Assembly: GCF_023078335.1 (NCBI RefSeq)
Contig: NZ_CP095550.1
Span: forward strand, 4,632,001 to 4,696,000
DNA from: Metabacillus endolithicus
GTDB lineage: Bacteria; Bacillota; Bacilli; Bacillales; Bacillaceae
Direction: 5' to 3'
Length of the DNA stretch: 64,000 bases
This document shows positions 19,561 to 28,798 of this stretch, in pieces (the stretch's first letter is position 1; each line of letters opens with the position of its first letter). The notes below the pieces were generated by a model. The model searched no databases. It saw nothing but the letters and a program-made list of their open reading frames with translations, and was not told the origin of the DNA. The translations under genes and the position numbers were made by a program.

Positions 19561-20880
19561 TTGAGAGCAGTCGATCTGATTCATACAATTGACAGTTTAG
19601 ATTCCTATAAGCGTTATGGGAAAGTAAAAAGGGTAGTCGGGTTGATGATTGAATCAAGAGGACCTGAAAGCTCAATTGGTGACCTTTGTTATATTTATAC
19701 CGGATCATCTAAGAAAACAAAAATTCCGGCAGAGGTTGTAGGTTTTAAAGATGAAAATGTTCTGTTAATGCCGTATTTGCAAGTGATGCATATATCACCT
19801 GGAAGTATTGTTGAAGCGACGGATGAACCTCTAACAGTAAAAGTCGGCATGGGTTTAATTGGACAAGTAGTCGATGCTTTTGGATTACCTTTAAATGAAT
19901 CCAATCTTCCAAAGGGTCTAGCAAGTGTTCCAACTGATCAATCTCCTCCCAATCCAATGAAGCGTCCACCCATCCATGAAAAAATGGAAGTTGGAGTGCG
20001 TGTTATTGATAGCTTGTTAACGGTTGGAAAAGGTCAGCGTGTAGGTATTTTTGCAGGTAGTGGTGTTGGTAAAAGTACATTAATGGGTATGATTGCCCGA
20101 AACACAAATGCAGATTTAAATGTGATTGCGCTCATAGGTGAACGAGGACGTGAGGTAAGAGAGTTTATTGACAAAGATCTTGGACCTGAAGGATTAAAAA
20201 GATCCATTGTTGTTGTTGCCACTTCAGATCAGCCTGCTCTTATGAGGATGAAGGCGGCGTATACCGCAACTGCTATTGCTGAGTATTTTCGTGATAAAGG
20301 GTTAAATGTCATGTTTATGATGGACTCTGTTACGCGTGTAGCAATGGCACAGCGTGAAATCGGGCTTGCAGTAGGGGAACCACCAACAACAAAAGGATAT
20401 ACCCCATCGGTTTTTGCTATATTGCCTAAACTATTAGAACGAACTGGTACAAATGAGCAAGGAACAATCACTGCTTTTTATACAGTTCTTGTTGATGGTG
20501 ATGATTTAAATGAACCAATCTCAGATACTGTTCGAGGTATATTAGATGGTCATATTGTATTGGACCGACAACTCGCAAATAAAGGACAATTCCCGGCTAT
20601 TAATGTTCTAAAAAGCATTAGTCGTGTTATGAATCAAATTGTTGATTCAGGACATAAAAGTTCTGCATCAAAACTACGTGATCTTCTTTCAACCTATTTA
20701 AATTCCGAAGATTTAATTAATATCGGTGCATATAAAAGAGGTTCTTCACGAGAGATTGATGAAGCAATTAAATTCTATCCGAAAATCATTTCATTTTTAA
20801 AGCAAAATGTTGAAGATAAAGTCACTATTGAAGAAAGTATTGCTTCACTTAATCAGTTAATCGAAAAAGGTGATTTTTAA
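19561..20880 (+). CDS. fliI: Flagellum-specific ATPase FliI
   Basis: F1-beta-like ATPase that energises unloading of export substrates. Walker A is GIFAGSGVGKSTLMG at about residue 165, with DSVTRVAMAQREIGLAVGEP and the conserved TTKGYTPSVFAILPKLLERT following. TTG 19561 is preferred to the in-frame ATG 19540 because AGAGGTGA lies at 19546-19553 and the resulting 439 residues match the family. fliJ starts inside its stop codon. Confidence 0.97.
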   Translation: MRAVDLIHTIDSLDSYKRYGKVKRVVGLMIESRGPESSIGDLCYIYTGSSKKTKIPAEVVGFKDENVLLMPYLQVMHISPGSIVEATDEPLTVKVGMGLIGQVVDAFGLPLNESNLPKGLASVPTDQSPPNPMKRPPIHEKMEVGVRVIDSLLTVGKGQRVGIFAGSGVGKSTLMGMIARNTNADLNVIALIGERGREVREFIDKDLGPEGLKRSIVVVATSDQPALMRMKAAYTATAIAEYFRDKGLNVMFMMDSVTRVAMAQREIGLAVGEPPTTKGYTPSVFAILPKLLERTGTNEQGTITAFYTVLVDGDDLNEPISDTVRGILDGHIVLDRQLANKGQFPAINVLKSISRVMNQIVDSGHKSSASKLRDLLSTYLNSEDLINIGAYKRGSSREIDEAIKFYPKIISFLKQNVEDKVTIEESIASLNQLIEKGDF

Positions 20881-21323
20881 TGGTAAATCCATTTCGATTC
20901 CAAAAAATAATGGATGTTAAAGAAAATGAAAAAGAACAATCACTGGCCGAGTATAATCAATCAGTAAATGATTTTGAGAATGTAGCGAACAAATTATACG
21001 ATTCTTTGAAACAAAAAGAAGTGTTAGAGGAAACAACTCTTGCGCGATTAAATAGTGGGATGTCTGTTCAGGAAATTAGACATTATCAACAATTTGTTAG
21101 CAATATCGAAAAAACAATTACTCATTATCAAAAACTGGTTCAGTTAACAAGAAACAGAATGAATGAAAAACAAATGAAGCTTATGCAGAAAAATATTGAA
21201 GTGAAAAAATACGAAAAGTTGAAAGAAAAACAGCTGGAACAGTATATTTTGGCAACAAAACATTCTGAAAACAAGCAAATGGATGATCTTTCTATCCAAT
21301 CTTATATGTATCGTGGAAGTTAG
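20880..21323 (+). CDS. fliJ: Flagellar export chaperone FliJ
   Basis: Small coiled-coil protein that sits in the FliI ring and links it to FlhA. The 147 residues are almost entirely charged heptad-like helix (from FQKIMDVKENEKEQSLAEYN to the KLKEKQLEQYIL region). Its ATG shares a base with the fliI stop. Confidence 0.94.
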   Translation: MVNPFRFQKIMDVKENEKEQSLAEYNQSVNDFENVANKLYDSLKQKEVLEETTLARLNSGMSVQEIRHYQQFVSNIEKTITHYQKLVQLTRNRMNEKQMKLMQKNIEVKKYEKLKEKQLEQYILATKHSENKQMDDLSIQSYMYRGS

Positions 21324-21334
21324 GTGAACCCAAA

Positions 21335-21937
21335 GTGGAAACTGAAACTGAAAAACAAGAATTCGGTAAATTTCAATGGTTTTTCTTTGTCATATTTATT
21401 CCAATGATTTTCACTTTAACGTTAGTCGGTGTTATTTTATCCGTAGCAGGCTTTGATGTACTGGGAAAAGCCAAATCAACATTAAAGGAAATACCTGTCG
21501 TTGAAAAATTATTCAAAGAAGAAGAAACAGCCGCTACTTCTCAAGTTTTGAAAGAAGAAGCTCAAAAAGAAGAAATAAAGAAGCTTGAAGAAACGGTTGA
21601 GGAACAATCAGTGATGATTACTGCTCTTGAAAAGGATTTAACGAATAAAGAAAAAGAAGTTCAAACTCTTACACAAGAAATAAGCTCATTGGAAAAACAA
21701 CTTGAAGAAATTAAAAATACCGAAACAGAAACAAGCAATCAGAAAAAGGATATTTCTAGCTTATACGACAATATGAGCAGTAAGAAAGCAGCGGAGATTA
21801 TTCCGAATTTATCTCAAGAAGATGCTTTGTTAATCCTTACTTCATTAGATGATAAGCAAGTTGCTGATATATTAGCAAAAATGACCGTTGAAGATGCAGT
21901 GAAATATACTGGGCTATTGTCTTCTAATGAAGAATAG
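21335..21937 (+). CDS. ylxF: YlxF, membrane-anchored MotE/MgtE-N-like protein
   Basis: Conserved protein between fliJ and fliK in bacilli. GTG start at 21335 after AGGTGA. It has one N-terminal membrane span (WFFFVIFIPMIFTLTLVGVI), then a glutamate-rich coiled coil of about 90 residues, then a C-terminal helical repeat (KKAAEIIPNLSQEDALLILT, DDKQVADILAKMTVEDAVKY) like the MgtE N-terminal domain. It resembles MotE-type flagellar chaperones; the exact role in bacilli is not established by anything here. Confidence 0.88.
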   Translation: METETEKQEFGKFQWFFFVIFIPMIFTLTLVGVILSVAGFDVLGKAKSTLKEIPVVEKLFKEEETAATSQVLKEEAQKEEIKKLEETVEEQSVMITALEKDLTNKEKEVQTLTQEISSLEKQLEEIKNTETETSNQKKDISSLYDNMSSKKAAEIIPNLSQEDALLILTSLDDKQVADILAKMTVEDAVKYTGLLSSNEE

Positions 21938-21952
21938 AAGGGAGGTGGAAAT

Positions 21953-23341
21953 GTGAAAATCGCAAATTTGTTTGACGTTCAAAGTTTTTCACCAAAAAAG
22001 ACAAATCAGAGCAGTACAGGAAGTAGCTTTAAAGATTTTATAGGTTCTGTACAACATTCTCCACATGGGCAGCCAACTGCTGTAACTCCTAAACAAGATG
22101 TACAACAAAAGGAATTATTAACAGAAGTTAAGAATGAGATAAAAGAAATTCTAGGGAATCAGCTAGGTGAAGACCCAACCATTAACAATTTATCTGAAGA
22201 AGATCTTTCAAGTATACAAACAAGTATGAATGAGCTGTTAAATCAGTTTACATCATTAGAAGACTTATTAAACTCAACAGATAAACTTCCAATTGGGATT
22301 AGTATCTTAGCCTTAGCTATAAAAATAGAAGATATAGCTAAAACGGACGGTTCTGTTGAAATGACTCAAATATTGGAAAAATTACATGCATTATTAGAAA
22401 GTGAGTTTCCAAGCTTTTCTCCAACAGAAGATCTTAACTTCGATCATATGTTTTTTGCTCTAGAAAATATGAGTAAGGAAGATAAAGCTTTATTGGAAGG
22501 TCAAATGATTATTAGCACTGCAAGTGAACAAGTTTTAGATGATTTACGCTATTATAGTAAACTACTAGGCTTAATGGAAAATCCTTCCGAAGCAAATTAT
22601 GCCAAAAATTTGCTTAAAGACTCATTATTAGCTGATTCTGATGTAGCTGATCACTTAAAGCAGATACTCTCATCAGATGATTTATCTAAAGTTAAGGAAC
22701 TGCTGACAAAGCTAATGACTGTGGTAGATTCTGCAGAAAATACTGATCAAAATAATTCATTTAATAAAGATTTAGTTGCTAGTCAACATAACTCAGGTCT
22801 TTCATTAAATTCAGCTTCTGTTCCTGAAGAAATTTTTTCTATTCAATTAGATAAATTCGTACAAAAAGATCAGCTTATGACCGTTGGTGAAAATAAAAAT
22901 ACAAATGTATTAACTTCGACGAAAGAAGAATTTACAAATAAAATGATCGAGTTGCTGAAAAATAGTAGACTCTCTCAATTTAACAATGGCACAAGCCGTT
23001 TGGTTATTAATTTGACTCCAGAGCATCTTGGGTCCATTACAATTAGAATTGTTCAACAGCAGAATGGTGAAATGGTTGCAAAAATCATTGCTGCCACACA
23101 ATCAGCAAAGGAATTGTTAGAACATAGCGGATCTCAGCTGAGGCAGGCATTACCTAATGTAAATATAGAGTTTGAGAGATTTGAAGTTTTTACTGATGAT
23201 TCCTCTAAATTCCTAAGAGAAAATAAAGACCCTAAACAAGGAAAAGAACATAACAATCAAAATGAAAATTCCGATCAAGAAGAACAAAATAATGTGAACT
23301 TTAAAGATTCACTAAATGATGCATTAAACATTTCAATTTAA
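21953..23341 (+). CDS. fliK: Flagellar hook-length control protein FliK
   Basis: Secreted ruler that tells FlhB to switch export from hook to filament substrates. GTG start 21953 after GGGAGGTGG. The 462 residues have a long variable N-terminal ruler region and the conserved C-terminal domain LVINLTPEHLGSITIRIVQQ, followed by SAKELLEHSGSQLRQALPNV. The tail is rich in Asn, Gln and Glu. Its fold partner FlhB is encoded downstream at 31593-32671. Confidence 0.94.
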   Translation: MKIANLFDVQSFSPKKTNQSSTGSSFKDFIGSVQHSPHGQPTAVTPKQDVQQKELLTEVKNEIKEILGNQLGEDPTINNLSEEDLSSIQTSMNELLNQFTSLEDLLNSTDKLPIGISILALAIKIEDIAKTDGSVEMTQILEKLHALLESEFPSFSPTEDLNFDHMFFALENMSKEDKALLEGQMIISTASEQVLDDLRYYSKLLGLMENPSEANYAKNLLKDSLLADSDVADHLKQILSSDDLSKVKELLTKLMTVVDSAENTDQNNSFNKDLVASQHNSGLSLNSASVPEEIFSIQLDKFVQKDQLMTVGENKNTNVLTSTKEEFTNKMIELLKNSRLSQFNNGTSRLVINLTPEHLGSITIRIVQQQNGEMVAKIIAATQSAKELLEHSGSQLRQALPNVNIEFERFEVFTDDSSKFLRENKDPKQGKEHNNQNENSDQEEQNNVNFKDSLNDALNISI

Positions 23342-23352
23342 GGAGGCTGCTT

Positions 23353-23784
23353 ATGTCTGTATCTATAGATCCAAGTTTATTATTGTCAAATAATACAAAA
23401 ACTCGTAGTTCTGGATCCAATCTTGGAAAAGATGAATTTTTAAAAATACTTATGACACAACTACAAAACCAAGATCCATTAAACCCAATGGAAGATAAAG
23501 AATTCATTTCACAGATGGCTAACTTTTCATCACTTGAACAGATTACCAATATGAATTCCCTGATGCAAAAGTTTTTAGATACACAAAAAGCAACGGATTC
23601 TATTTTAAAATATTCAGAGATGATTGGTAAATCTATTGAATGGTCAGATTCAGGTGCTGAAGAGGCTGTACAAACTGGAGTTGTAAAAGCAATCAAACAA
23701 AAAAACAATAGCATAATTCTTGAACTTGATAATGGGAAAGAAATTACGAGTGATTTAGTTACAAAAATCAGCCAGCCTGAGTAA
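23353..23784 (+). CDS. flgD: Flagellar hook-capping protein FlgD
   Basis: Scaffold needed for polymerisation of the hook protein. The 143 residues open with the conserved N-terminal motif LGKDEFLKILMTQLQNQDPL and then EDKEFISQMANFSSLEQITN. It is shorter than the Salmonella protein because it lacks much of the C-terminal cap domain, as in B. subtilis. AGGAGG precedes the ATG. Confidence 0.96.
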   Translation: MSVSIDPSLLLSNNTKTRSSGSNLGKDEFLKILMTQLQNQDPLNPMEDKEFISQMANFSSLEQITNMNSLMQKFLDTQKATDSILKYSEMIGKSIEWSDSGAEEAVQTGVVKAIKQKNNSIILELDNGKEITSDLVTKISQPE

Positions 23785-23796
23785 GGGGGTGTGTTG

Positions 23797-24168
23797 ATGA
23801 CTTTACCTATTAAACCTGTTACTTCACAAACATTAGATGCAATGAAATCCAGAACTAATGTTATAAAACCTCAAGCTTCATTTAAAGAAGTTCTGAGTGA
23901 GCTGCAAAACCCAACTTTAAAGATTAGTAAACATGCACAAGAAAGAATTCAGCAAAGAGATATACATATCTCTGATAATGATTGGAATTTGATCGAGGAA
24001 AAAGTGCAGGAGGCAAGCTATAAAGGTGTGACGGATTCACTCGTTATCTTGCAGGATGCTGCTCTTATCGTTAGTGCAAAAAACAAAACAGTTGTAACGG
24101 CAATGAATATTGAAGAAGCGAAATCTCAAATTTTTACCAATATAAATGGAACAATTATTATGGATTAA
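23797..24168 (+). CDS. Flagellar operon protein of the flg_new (TIGR02530-type) family
   Basis: About 123-residue protein found between flgD and flgE in many Firmicutes and without a firm function. It has a conserved ISKHAQERIQQRDIHISDND region and a C-terminal half (DSLVILQDAALIVSAKNKTV) that looks like a small beta-rich domain. The ATG at 23797 is preferred to the GTG at 23791 because GGGGGTG lies directly upstream. Its position suggests a role in hook assembly; the family name is from memory. Confidence 0.85.
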   Translation: MTLPIKPVTSQTLDAMKSRTNVIKPQASFKEVLSELQNPTLKISKHAQERIQQRDIHISDNDWNLIEEKVQEASYKGVTDSLVILQDAALIVSAKNKTVVTAMNIEEAKSQIFTNINGTIIMD

Positions 24169-24246
24169 AAAGCTGGCCCTTCTAGGAAGCTTATGTTGTG
24201 GATCGACTGAAACAACAAAATCCAAAAATGAGGGAGAGAAAAGTTA

Positions 24247-25797
24247 ATGTTACGTTCAATGTACTCAGGTATCAGTGGTATGAAAAACTTTCAAATGAAG
24301 CTAGATGTTATCGGAAATAACATCGCAAACGTAAATACGTACGGTTATAAAAAATCACGTACAACATTTAAAGATTTAATCAGTCAGCAAATTTCAGGTG
24401 CTGGTGCAGCAAACGGTGCCCGTGGGGGAACAAACGCACAGCAAGTTGGTTTAGGTACGCAGGCTTCATCAATTGACGTAATTCATACAACAGGTGCAAC
24501 TCAAACAACAGCAAGAACACTGGACTTAGCACTATCAGGTGATGGTTTCTTCCCAGTAGCTACGATCTCAGATTTAGCTCGTGTTGGTGTTGACCGTGGT
24601 AACCAAATGGGGAATAACGTTATAACAGGTGCAATTGACCGTGCGATGGATCTTAGTTATACAAGAGCTGGGAACTTTTATATGGATGATAGAGGGTATT
24701 TAGTTACATCTGATGGATTGTATTTAGTGGGTGAGACTGGTGAGAAAACACTTCCGACTCCAGCTGAAATTACAAAAGGAAATACAGCTTTAACTGCTAT
24801 AAATGTATTTGAAACATCATATAAAAATATGCTTGACGCTACAAAAGTACTTGAGAACAAAGCGAACACATTATTAACAGCATATACAGAGTATGAAGAT
24901 GCATTGACTACAGGTAATAGTGTTGCTTCAGCTTATACTGCAATGGATACTGCATATGAGGATTTCCATGATTATGTAAATAGTAACGGATCATATAATG
25001 GAAGTGGCTTTAATACTGTCGCTAATTCATTTTATAATGCTAATGGTGGAACACCAACAGGATCTGTTGTTACGCTAAATAATAGTATAAACACTTTTAA
25101 CGGTGCACCTGTAAGTGAAATTGTTAGCCAAGTAAGTACAATTGTTTCAAACCTAATTACTCCACCAACTACAAATCCAGATCCAGATTATGCGGCAGCA
25201 CCTGCTGGTCCGACTGGAGGAACTTATGTTGCATTAAATAGTACTGATGTAGACAAGATAAAAGCACTTTTAGATAAAGTAACAAACTTTAAAGTAGATT
25301 TAGATCAAGTAGCTCAATCAGTTGTCACATACGAAAATGCAGCGGAAAACTTACTGAAACCTAAATGGTCTGACAGCCTAAGCGGAGAAGCGGGCCTAAT
25401 CCAAATCCCACTTGACGCTCAAAGCTTCTCAATCGGCCCAGATGGAACTGTTACATTTGTTAACAGCAGTGGTCAATTAAATGTAGCTGGTCAAATTCGC
25501 CTAGCCAACTTTGCTAACGCAGGTGGTCTTGAAAAAGCAGGTGGAAACTTATTCAGAGAATCTTCTAACTCAGGGAAAGTTGATAAAAATGCTAATGGGA
25601 TTCAATTAGACGAGCTTTTCGCACCAGGTACTGACGGAGTTGCTTCAATTGTAGCCGGCGCACTTGAAATGTCAAATGTTGACTTATCAGAAGAATTTAC
25701 TGAAATGATCGTAGCTCAACGTGGGTTCCAATCAAATACAAAAATAATTACAACTTCAGACGAAATACTTCAAGAACTAGTGAACCTAAAACGTTAA
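24247..25797 (+). CDS. flgE: Flagellar hook protein FlgE with large internal insertion
   Basis: Major hook subunit. The N-terminal axial motif SGMKNFQMKLDVIGNNIANV and the C-terminal FTEMIVAQRGFQSNTKIITT are near identical to B. subtilis FlgE. The product is 516 residues against about 264 in B. subtilis. The extra length is a ~34-residue piece after LALSGDGFF (about 103-136) and a ~218-residue piece between DGLYLVGETG and LIQIPLDAQSFS (about 167-384). The large insert is Ala/Thr/Asn/Ser-rich, mainly helical in appearance, and has no cysteine. It should project outward as a variable D2/D3-type domain. AGGGAGAG precedes the ATG. Confidence 0.95.
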   Translation: MLRSMYSGISGMKNFQMKLDVIGNNIANVNTYGYKKSRTTFKDLISQQISGAGAANGARGGTNAQQVGLGTQASSIDVIHTTGATQTTARTLDLALSGDGFFPVATISDLARVGVDRGNQMGNNVITGAIDRAMDLSYTRAGNFYMDDRGYLVTSDGLYLVGETGEKTLPTPAEITKGNTALTAINVFETSYKNMLDATKVLENKANTLLTAYTEYEDALTTGNSVASAYTAMDTAYEDFHDYVNSNGSYNGSGFNTVANSFYNANGGTPTGSVVTLNNSINTFNGAPVSEIVSQVSTIVSNLITPPTTNPDPDYAAAPAGPTGGTYVALNSTDVDKIKALLDKVTNFKVDLDQVAQSVVTYENAAENLLKPKWSDSLSGEAGLIQIPLDAQSFSIGPDGTVTFVNSSGQLNVAGQIRLANFANAGGLEKAGGNLFRESSNSGKVDKNANGIQLDELFAPGTDGVASIVAGALEMSNVDLSEEFTEMIVAQRGFQSNTKIITTSDEILQELVNLKR

Positions 25798-25847
25798 TAA
25801 GGGGGAAGGGGCTGATATTTAGCTCGGCTACTCAGCTCCTGTAAATA
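25797..25847 (+). promoter_or_regulatory. Hairpin separating a Shine-Dalgarno from the swrD start
   Basis: GGGGG at 25801-25805 is the only Shine-Dalgarno-like run before swrD, 41 nt from its ATG. An 8-bp stem with one G-T pair (GGGGCTGA 25808-25815 with TCAGCTCC 25832-25839) lies between them. If folded, it leaves about 9 nt between the purine run and ATG 25847. Confidence 0.55.
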
Positions 25848-26068
25848 TGATTCAAGTTACTAGATTGAATGGTAAATCATTTACCTTGAATGCATTATAT
25901 ATTGAGGTAATTGAATCATTTCCTGACACAACAATTACTCTAACAAATGGTCACAAATATGTTGTGAAGGAGAATGAACAAGAGGTTCGAACAAAGATCT
26001 CTTCCTTCTATAGAAATATAAATGTATTGTCGCTGAGAAAAGACTCGGAGGTCTTGGAAGATGAATAA
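25847..26068 (+). CDS. swrD: Swarming motility protein SwrD (YlzI, FlbD family)
   Basis: 73-residue protein that in B. subtilis raises flagellar motor power and is needed for swarming. It begins [20 protein letters not shown] and includes [17 protein letters not shown], the family core. The start has no Shine-Dalgarno at normal distance, and an in-frame TAG at 25820-25822 rules out a longer product. fliL overlaps its last 8 nt. Confidence 0.93.
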   Translation: MIQVTRLNGKSFTLNALYIEVIESFPDTTITLTNGHKYVVKENEQEVRTKISSFYRNINVLSLRKDSEVLEDE

Positions 26069-26489
26069 GAAGCTTTTAACGATAATGCTTGTCATTATAA
26101 GTTCTATAACATTAATTGGAGTTACAGCCTTAGTTGTTGTTACAAAATTTCTTGGAGATGAAGATGAGCATAAAGCACCTCCAATTAAAGAGGTGGTTGA
26201 GGCATCCGTAGATATACCGGAAATAACCACAAATTTATCCAGTGGTAATATAGTACGCTTATCATTTAAAATTGAAACAGACTCAAAGAAAGCCAAGGAA
26301 GAATTACTTCAACGTGAGTTTCAAGTTCGCGATATTATCATTTCCGAATTGGCTAATATGAACGCGGATCAGCTCGATGGTGCTGAAGGCATGAATAAAC
26401 TAAAAGAAACAATTACTGTGAAAGTTAACGAATTGATGCAAGAAGGCAAGGTCAATAAGGTTTATACCACTTCCTATATCCTTCAATAA
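26061..26489 (+). CDS. fliL: Flagellar basal body-associated protein FliL
   Basis: Single-span membrane protein that surrounds and stabilises stator units. The 142 residues have an N-terminal span ([20 protein letters not shown]) and an extracytoplasmic domain with the INTNL-type strand [27 protein letters not shown]-type sequence inside swrD precedes the ATG, suggesting coupling to swrD. Confidence 0.95.
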   Translation: MNKKLLTIMLVIISSITLIGVTALVVVTKFLGDEDEHKAPPIKEVVEASVDIPEITTNLSSGNIVRLSFKIETDSKKAKEELLQREFQVRDIIISELANMNADQLDGAEGMNKLKETITVKVNELMQEGKVNKVYTTSYILQ

Positions 26490-26525
26490 TAAATTACTAA
26501 CAAATTTTAGTGGGAGGTGAAAACT

Positions 26526-27524
26526 TTGGCAGGTGATATTTTATCACAAAGTGAAATTGATGCCTTGCTATCTGCTATTTCAACAGGTGAGATGGATGCA
26601 GATGAATTAAAAAAGGAAGAATCCAATAAAAAAGTTAAGGTTTATGATTTTAAACGTGCTTTGCGATTCTCAAAAGATCAAATTCGAAGTTTAACCCGAA
26701 TTCATGACAACTTTGCGAGACTATTAACAACACACTTTTCAGCTCAATTAAGAACGTATATACAAATAACTGTAGGTTCTGTTGACCAATTACCATATGA
26801 AGAATTTATACGATCTATTCCAAAGATGACTGTTTTAAATATATTCGAAGTTCACCCTTTGGAAGGTAGAGTATTAATGGAAGTGAATCCTAATATAGCA
26901 TACGCTATGATGGATCGAATTATGGGTGGTATCGGTGCAAGTGTTAATAAAATTGAAAATCTAACTGAGATAGAAACAAAAATTATTTCAAATATCTTTG
27001 AAAAATCACTAGAAAACTACCAAGAAGCTTGGGATTCTTTAGTTGAAATTGATCCTGTAATGGCAGATTTTGAAGTGAACCCTCAGTTTTTACAGATGGT
27101 TTCTCCAAATGAAACAGTTGTTGTTATATCATTGAATATTCAAGTTGGAGAAACGAGCGGAATGATAAATTTATGTATCCCGCATGTTGTTTTGGAACCA
27201 ATTATCCCGAAGCTTTCTGTACATTATTGGATGCAGTCTGATCGTAAAGAGCCGAAGCAAAACGAGATTGATGCTTTGAAAAAGCAAATTAATCTTGCTG
27301 ATCTCACAGTGTCTGCAGAATTGGGGTCATCTGATTTATCTATTCAAGATTTTCTTCAATTACAACCTGGAGACGTCATTCAATTAGATCGTACCATCGA
27401 TCAACCATTGGTGGTTAAAATAGGTGACAAGCCAAAGTTTACTGGACAACCAGGGAAATTAAACAAAAAATTAGCGGTTCAAATTATTGACCACTTATCG
27501 AGAGGTGACGAAGATGGTGAGTAA
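26526..27524 (+). CDS. fliM: Flagellar motor switch protein FliM
   Basis: C-ring protein that binds phospho-CheY and sets rotation direction. TTG 26526 is the likely start (MAGDILSQSEIDALLSAIST) because GGGAGGTG at 26512-26519 is 6 nt upstream. The N-terminal LSQSEIDALL is the CheY-binding peptide. The middle domain contains MDRIMGGIGASVNKIENLTE, and the C-terminal SpoA domain has LQLQPGDVIQLDRTIDQPL. 332 residues, normal length. It overlaps fliY by 11 nt. Confidence 0.97.
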   Translation: MAGDILSQSEIDALLSAISTGEMDADELKKEESNKKVKVYDFKRALRFSKDQIRSLTRIHDNFARLLTTHFSAQLRTYIQITVGSVDQLPYEEFIRSIPKMTVLNIFEVHPLEGRVLMEVNPNIAYAMMDRIMGGIGASVNKIENLTEIETKIISNIFEKSLENYQEAWDSLVEIDPVMADFEVNPQFLQMVSPNETVVVISLNIQVGETSGMINLCIPHVVLEPIIPKLSVHYWMQSDRKEPKQNEIDALKKQINLADLTVSAELGSSDLSIQDFLQLQPGDVIQLDRTIDQPLVVKIGDKPKFTGQPGKLNKKLAVQIIDHLSRGDEDGE

Positions 27525-28773
27525 TGATATGCTATCTCAGGATGAAATTGATGCTTTATTAAAAGGATCAAGCGTTGACGAAGAAGAAACTCCTGCTGAT
27601 ACAAATGACAAAGCTGAACTAAAGAACGAAGATTACTTTAGTGATATGGAAGAAGATGCCATTGGTGAAATTGGAAACATTTCTTTCGGTAGTTCTGCAA
27701 CAGCTTTATCTACACTACTTCAACAAAAGGTTGAAATTACAACACCGAGTGTTTCAGTTGTTCATAAAAATAAACTTGGAGATCAATTCCAACATCCTTA
27801 TGTGGCAATTGAGGTTAATTATACAGAGGGATTTTCTGGAAGTAACATTTTAGTCATTAAACAAAGTGATGCAGCCATTATTGCTGATTTAATGATGGGT
27901 GGAGATGGAACAAATCCTGATGATATGCTTGGGGACATTCAAGTAAGTGCTGTTCAGGAAGCAATGAACCAAATGATGGGTTCAGCCGCAACATCAATGT
28001 CTACTATCTTCAATAAAAAAGTAGACATTTCACCCCCAACAGTTGAGCTTCTAGATGTAAATGAGACTGAGGATGCTAATACTATTCCAAATGAAGACTT
28101 GTTAGTTCAGGTATCATTTAGACTGAAAATCGGTACATTGATTGATTCGAATATTATGCAATTATTACCTTTATATTTTGCTAAAGATTTAATTGATCAA
28201 TTAATTAACCCATCACAAGAGGTTGCTGTTACAGCTGAAGCGGTGAAAGAGGAAGAGACTATTCCTCAGCCAACAGTTCAGCACCAACAATATGAAGAAC
28301 CAGTTCCACAACAACCAATGTATCAACAACAGCAGCAGTCTTATGAACAACCAATGTATCAACAAACACAACAACCATATATGGGGCAGCCTAATCAGCA
28401 GATGCATGCTCCACCACCACAATATGCTCAACCACAGAGACCTCAGCCGACAGTTAATGTTAAGCCAGCTGAATTTGCAAGTTTTGAGCCTGTACAATAT
28501 CAACAACAGGATATTCAAAATCTTGATATGCTTTTAGACATCCCTCTAAAAGTAACAGTTGAACTTGGTAGAACAAAACGTTCTGTAAAGGAAATTCTTG
28601 AACTATCATCTGGTTCTATTATTGAATTGGACAAGTTAGCTGGTGAGCATGTTGATATTTTAGTTAACAATAAAATTGTGGCTAAAGGTGAAGTCGTTGT
28701 TATTGATGAGAATTTTGGAGTACGTGTTACGGATATTATTAGTCAATCTGAACGTTTAAACAAACTTAAATAA
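27514..28773 (+). CDS. fliY: Flagellar motor switch phosphatase FliY
   Basis: Gram-positive C-ring protein that combines CheY-phosphate phosphatase and FliN functions. Start ATG 27514 after AGAGGTGA. The order is an N-terminal CheY-binding peptide (MLSQDEIDALLKGS), a CheC-type domain (DAIGEIGNISFGSSATALST, then VSAVQEAMNQMMGSAATSMS), a Gln/Pro-rich linker (about residues 245-315) and a C-terminal SpoA/FliN domain (LDIPLKVTVELGRTKRSVKE). The 419 residues are slightly longer than in B. subtilis because of the linker. Confidence 0.96.
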   Translation: MVSNDMLSQDEIDALLKGSSVDEEETPADTNDKAELKNEDYFSDMEEDAIGEIGNISFGSSATALSTLLQQKVEITTPSVSVVHKNKLGDQFQHPYVAIEVNYTEGFSGSNILVIKQSDAAIIADLMMGGDGTNPDDMLGDIQVSAVQEAMNQMMGSAATSMSTIFNKKVDISPPTVELLDVNETEDANTIPNEDLLVQVSFRLKIGTLIDSNIMQLLPLYFAKDLIDQLINPSQEVAVTAEAVKEEETIPQPTVQHQQYEEPVPQQPMYQQQQQSYEQPMYQQTQQPYMGQPNQQMHAPPPQYAQPQRPQPTVNVKPAEFASFEPVQYQQQDIQNLDMLLDIPLKVTVELGRTKRSVKEILELSSGSIIELDKLAGEHVDILVNNKIVAKGEVVVIDENFGVRVTDIISQSERLNKLK

Positions 28774-28798
28774 TTAATATAGTAGGAGTGGGGAAACT

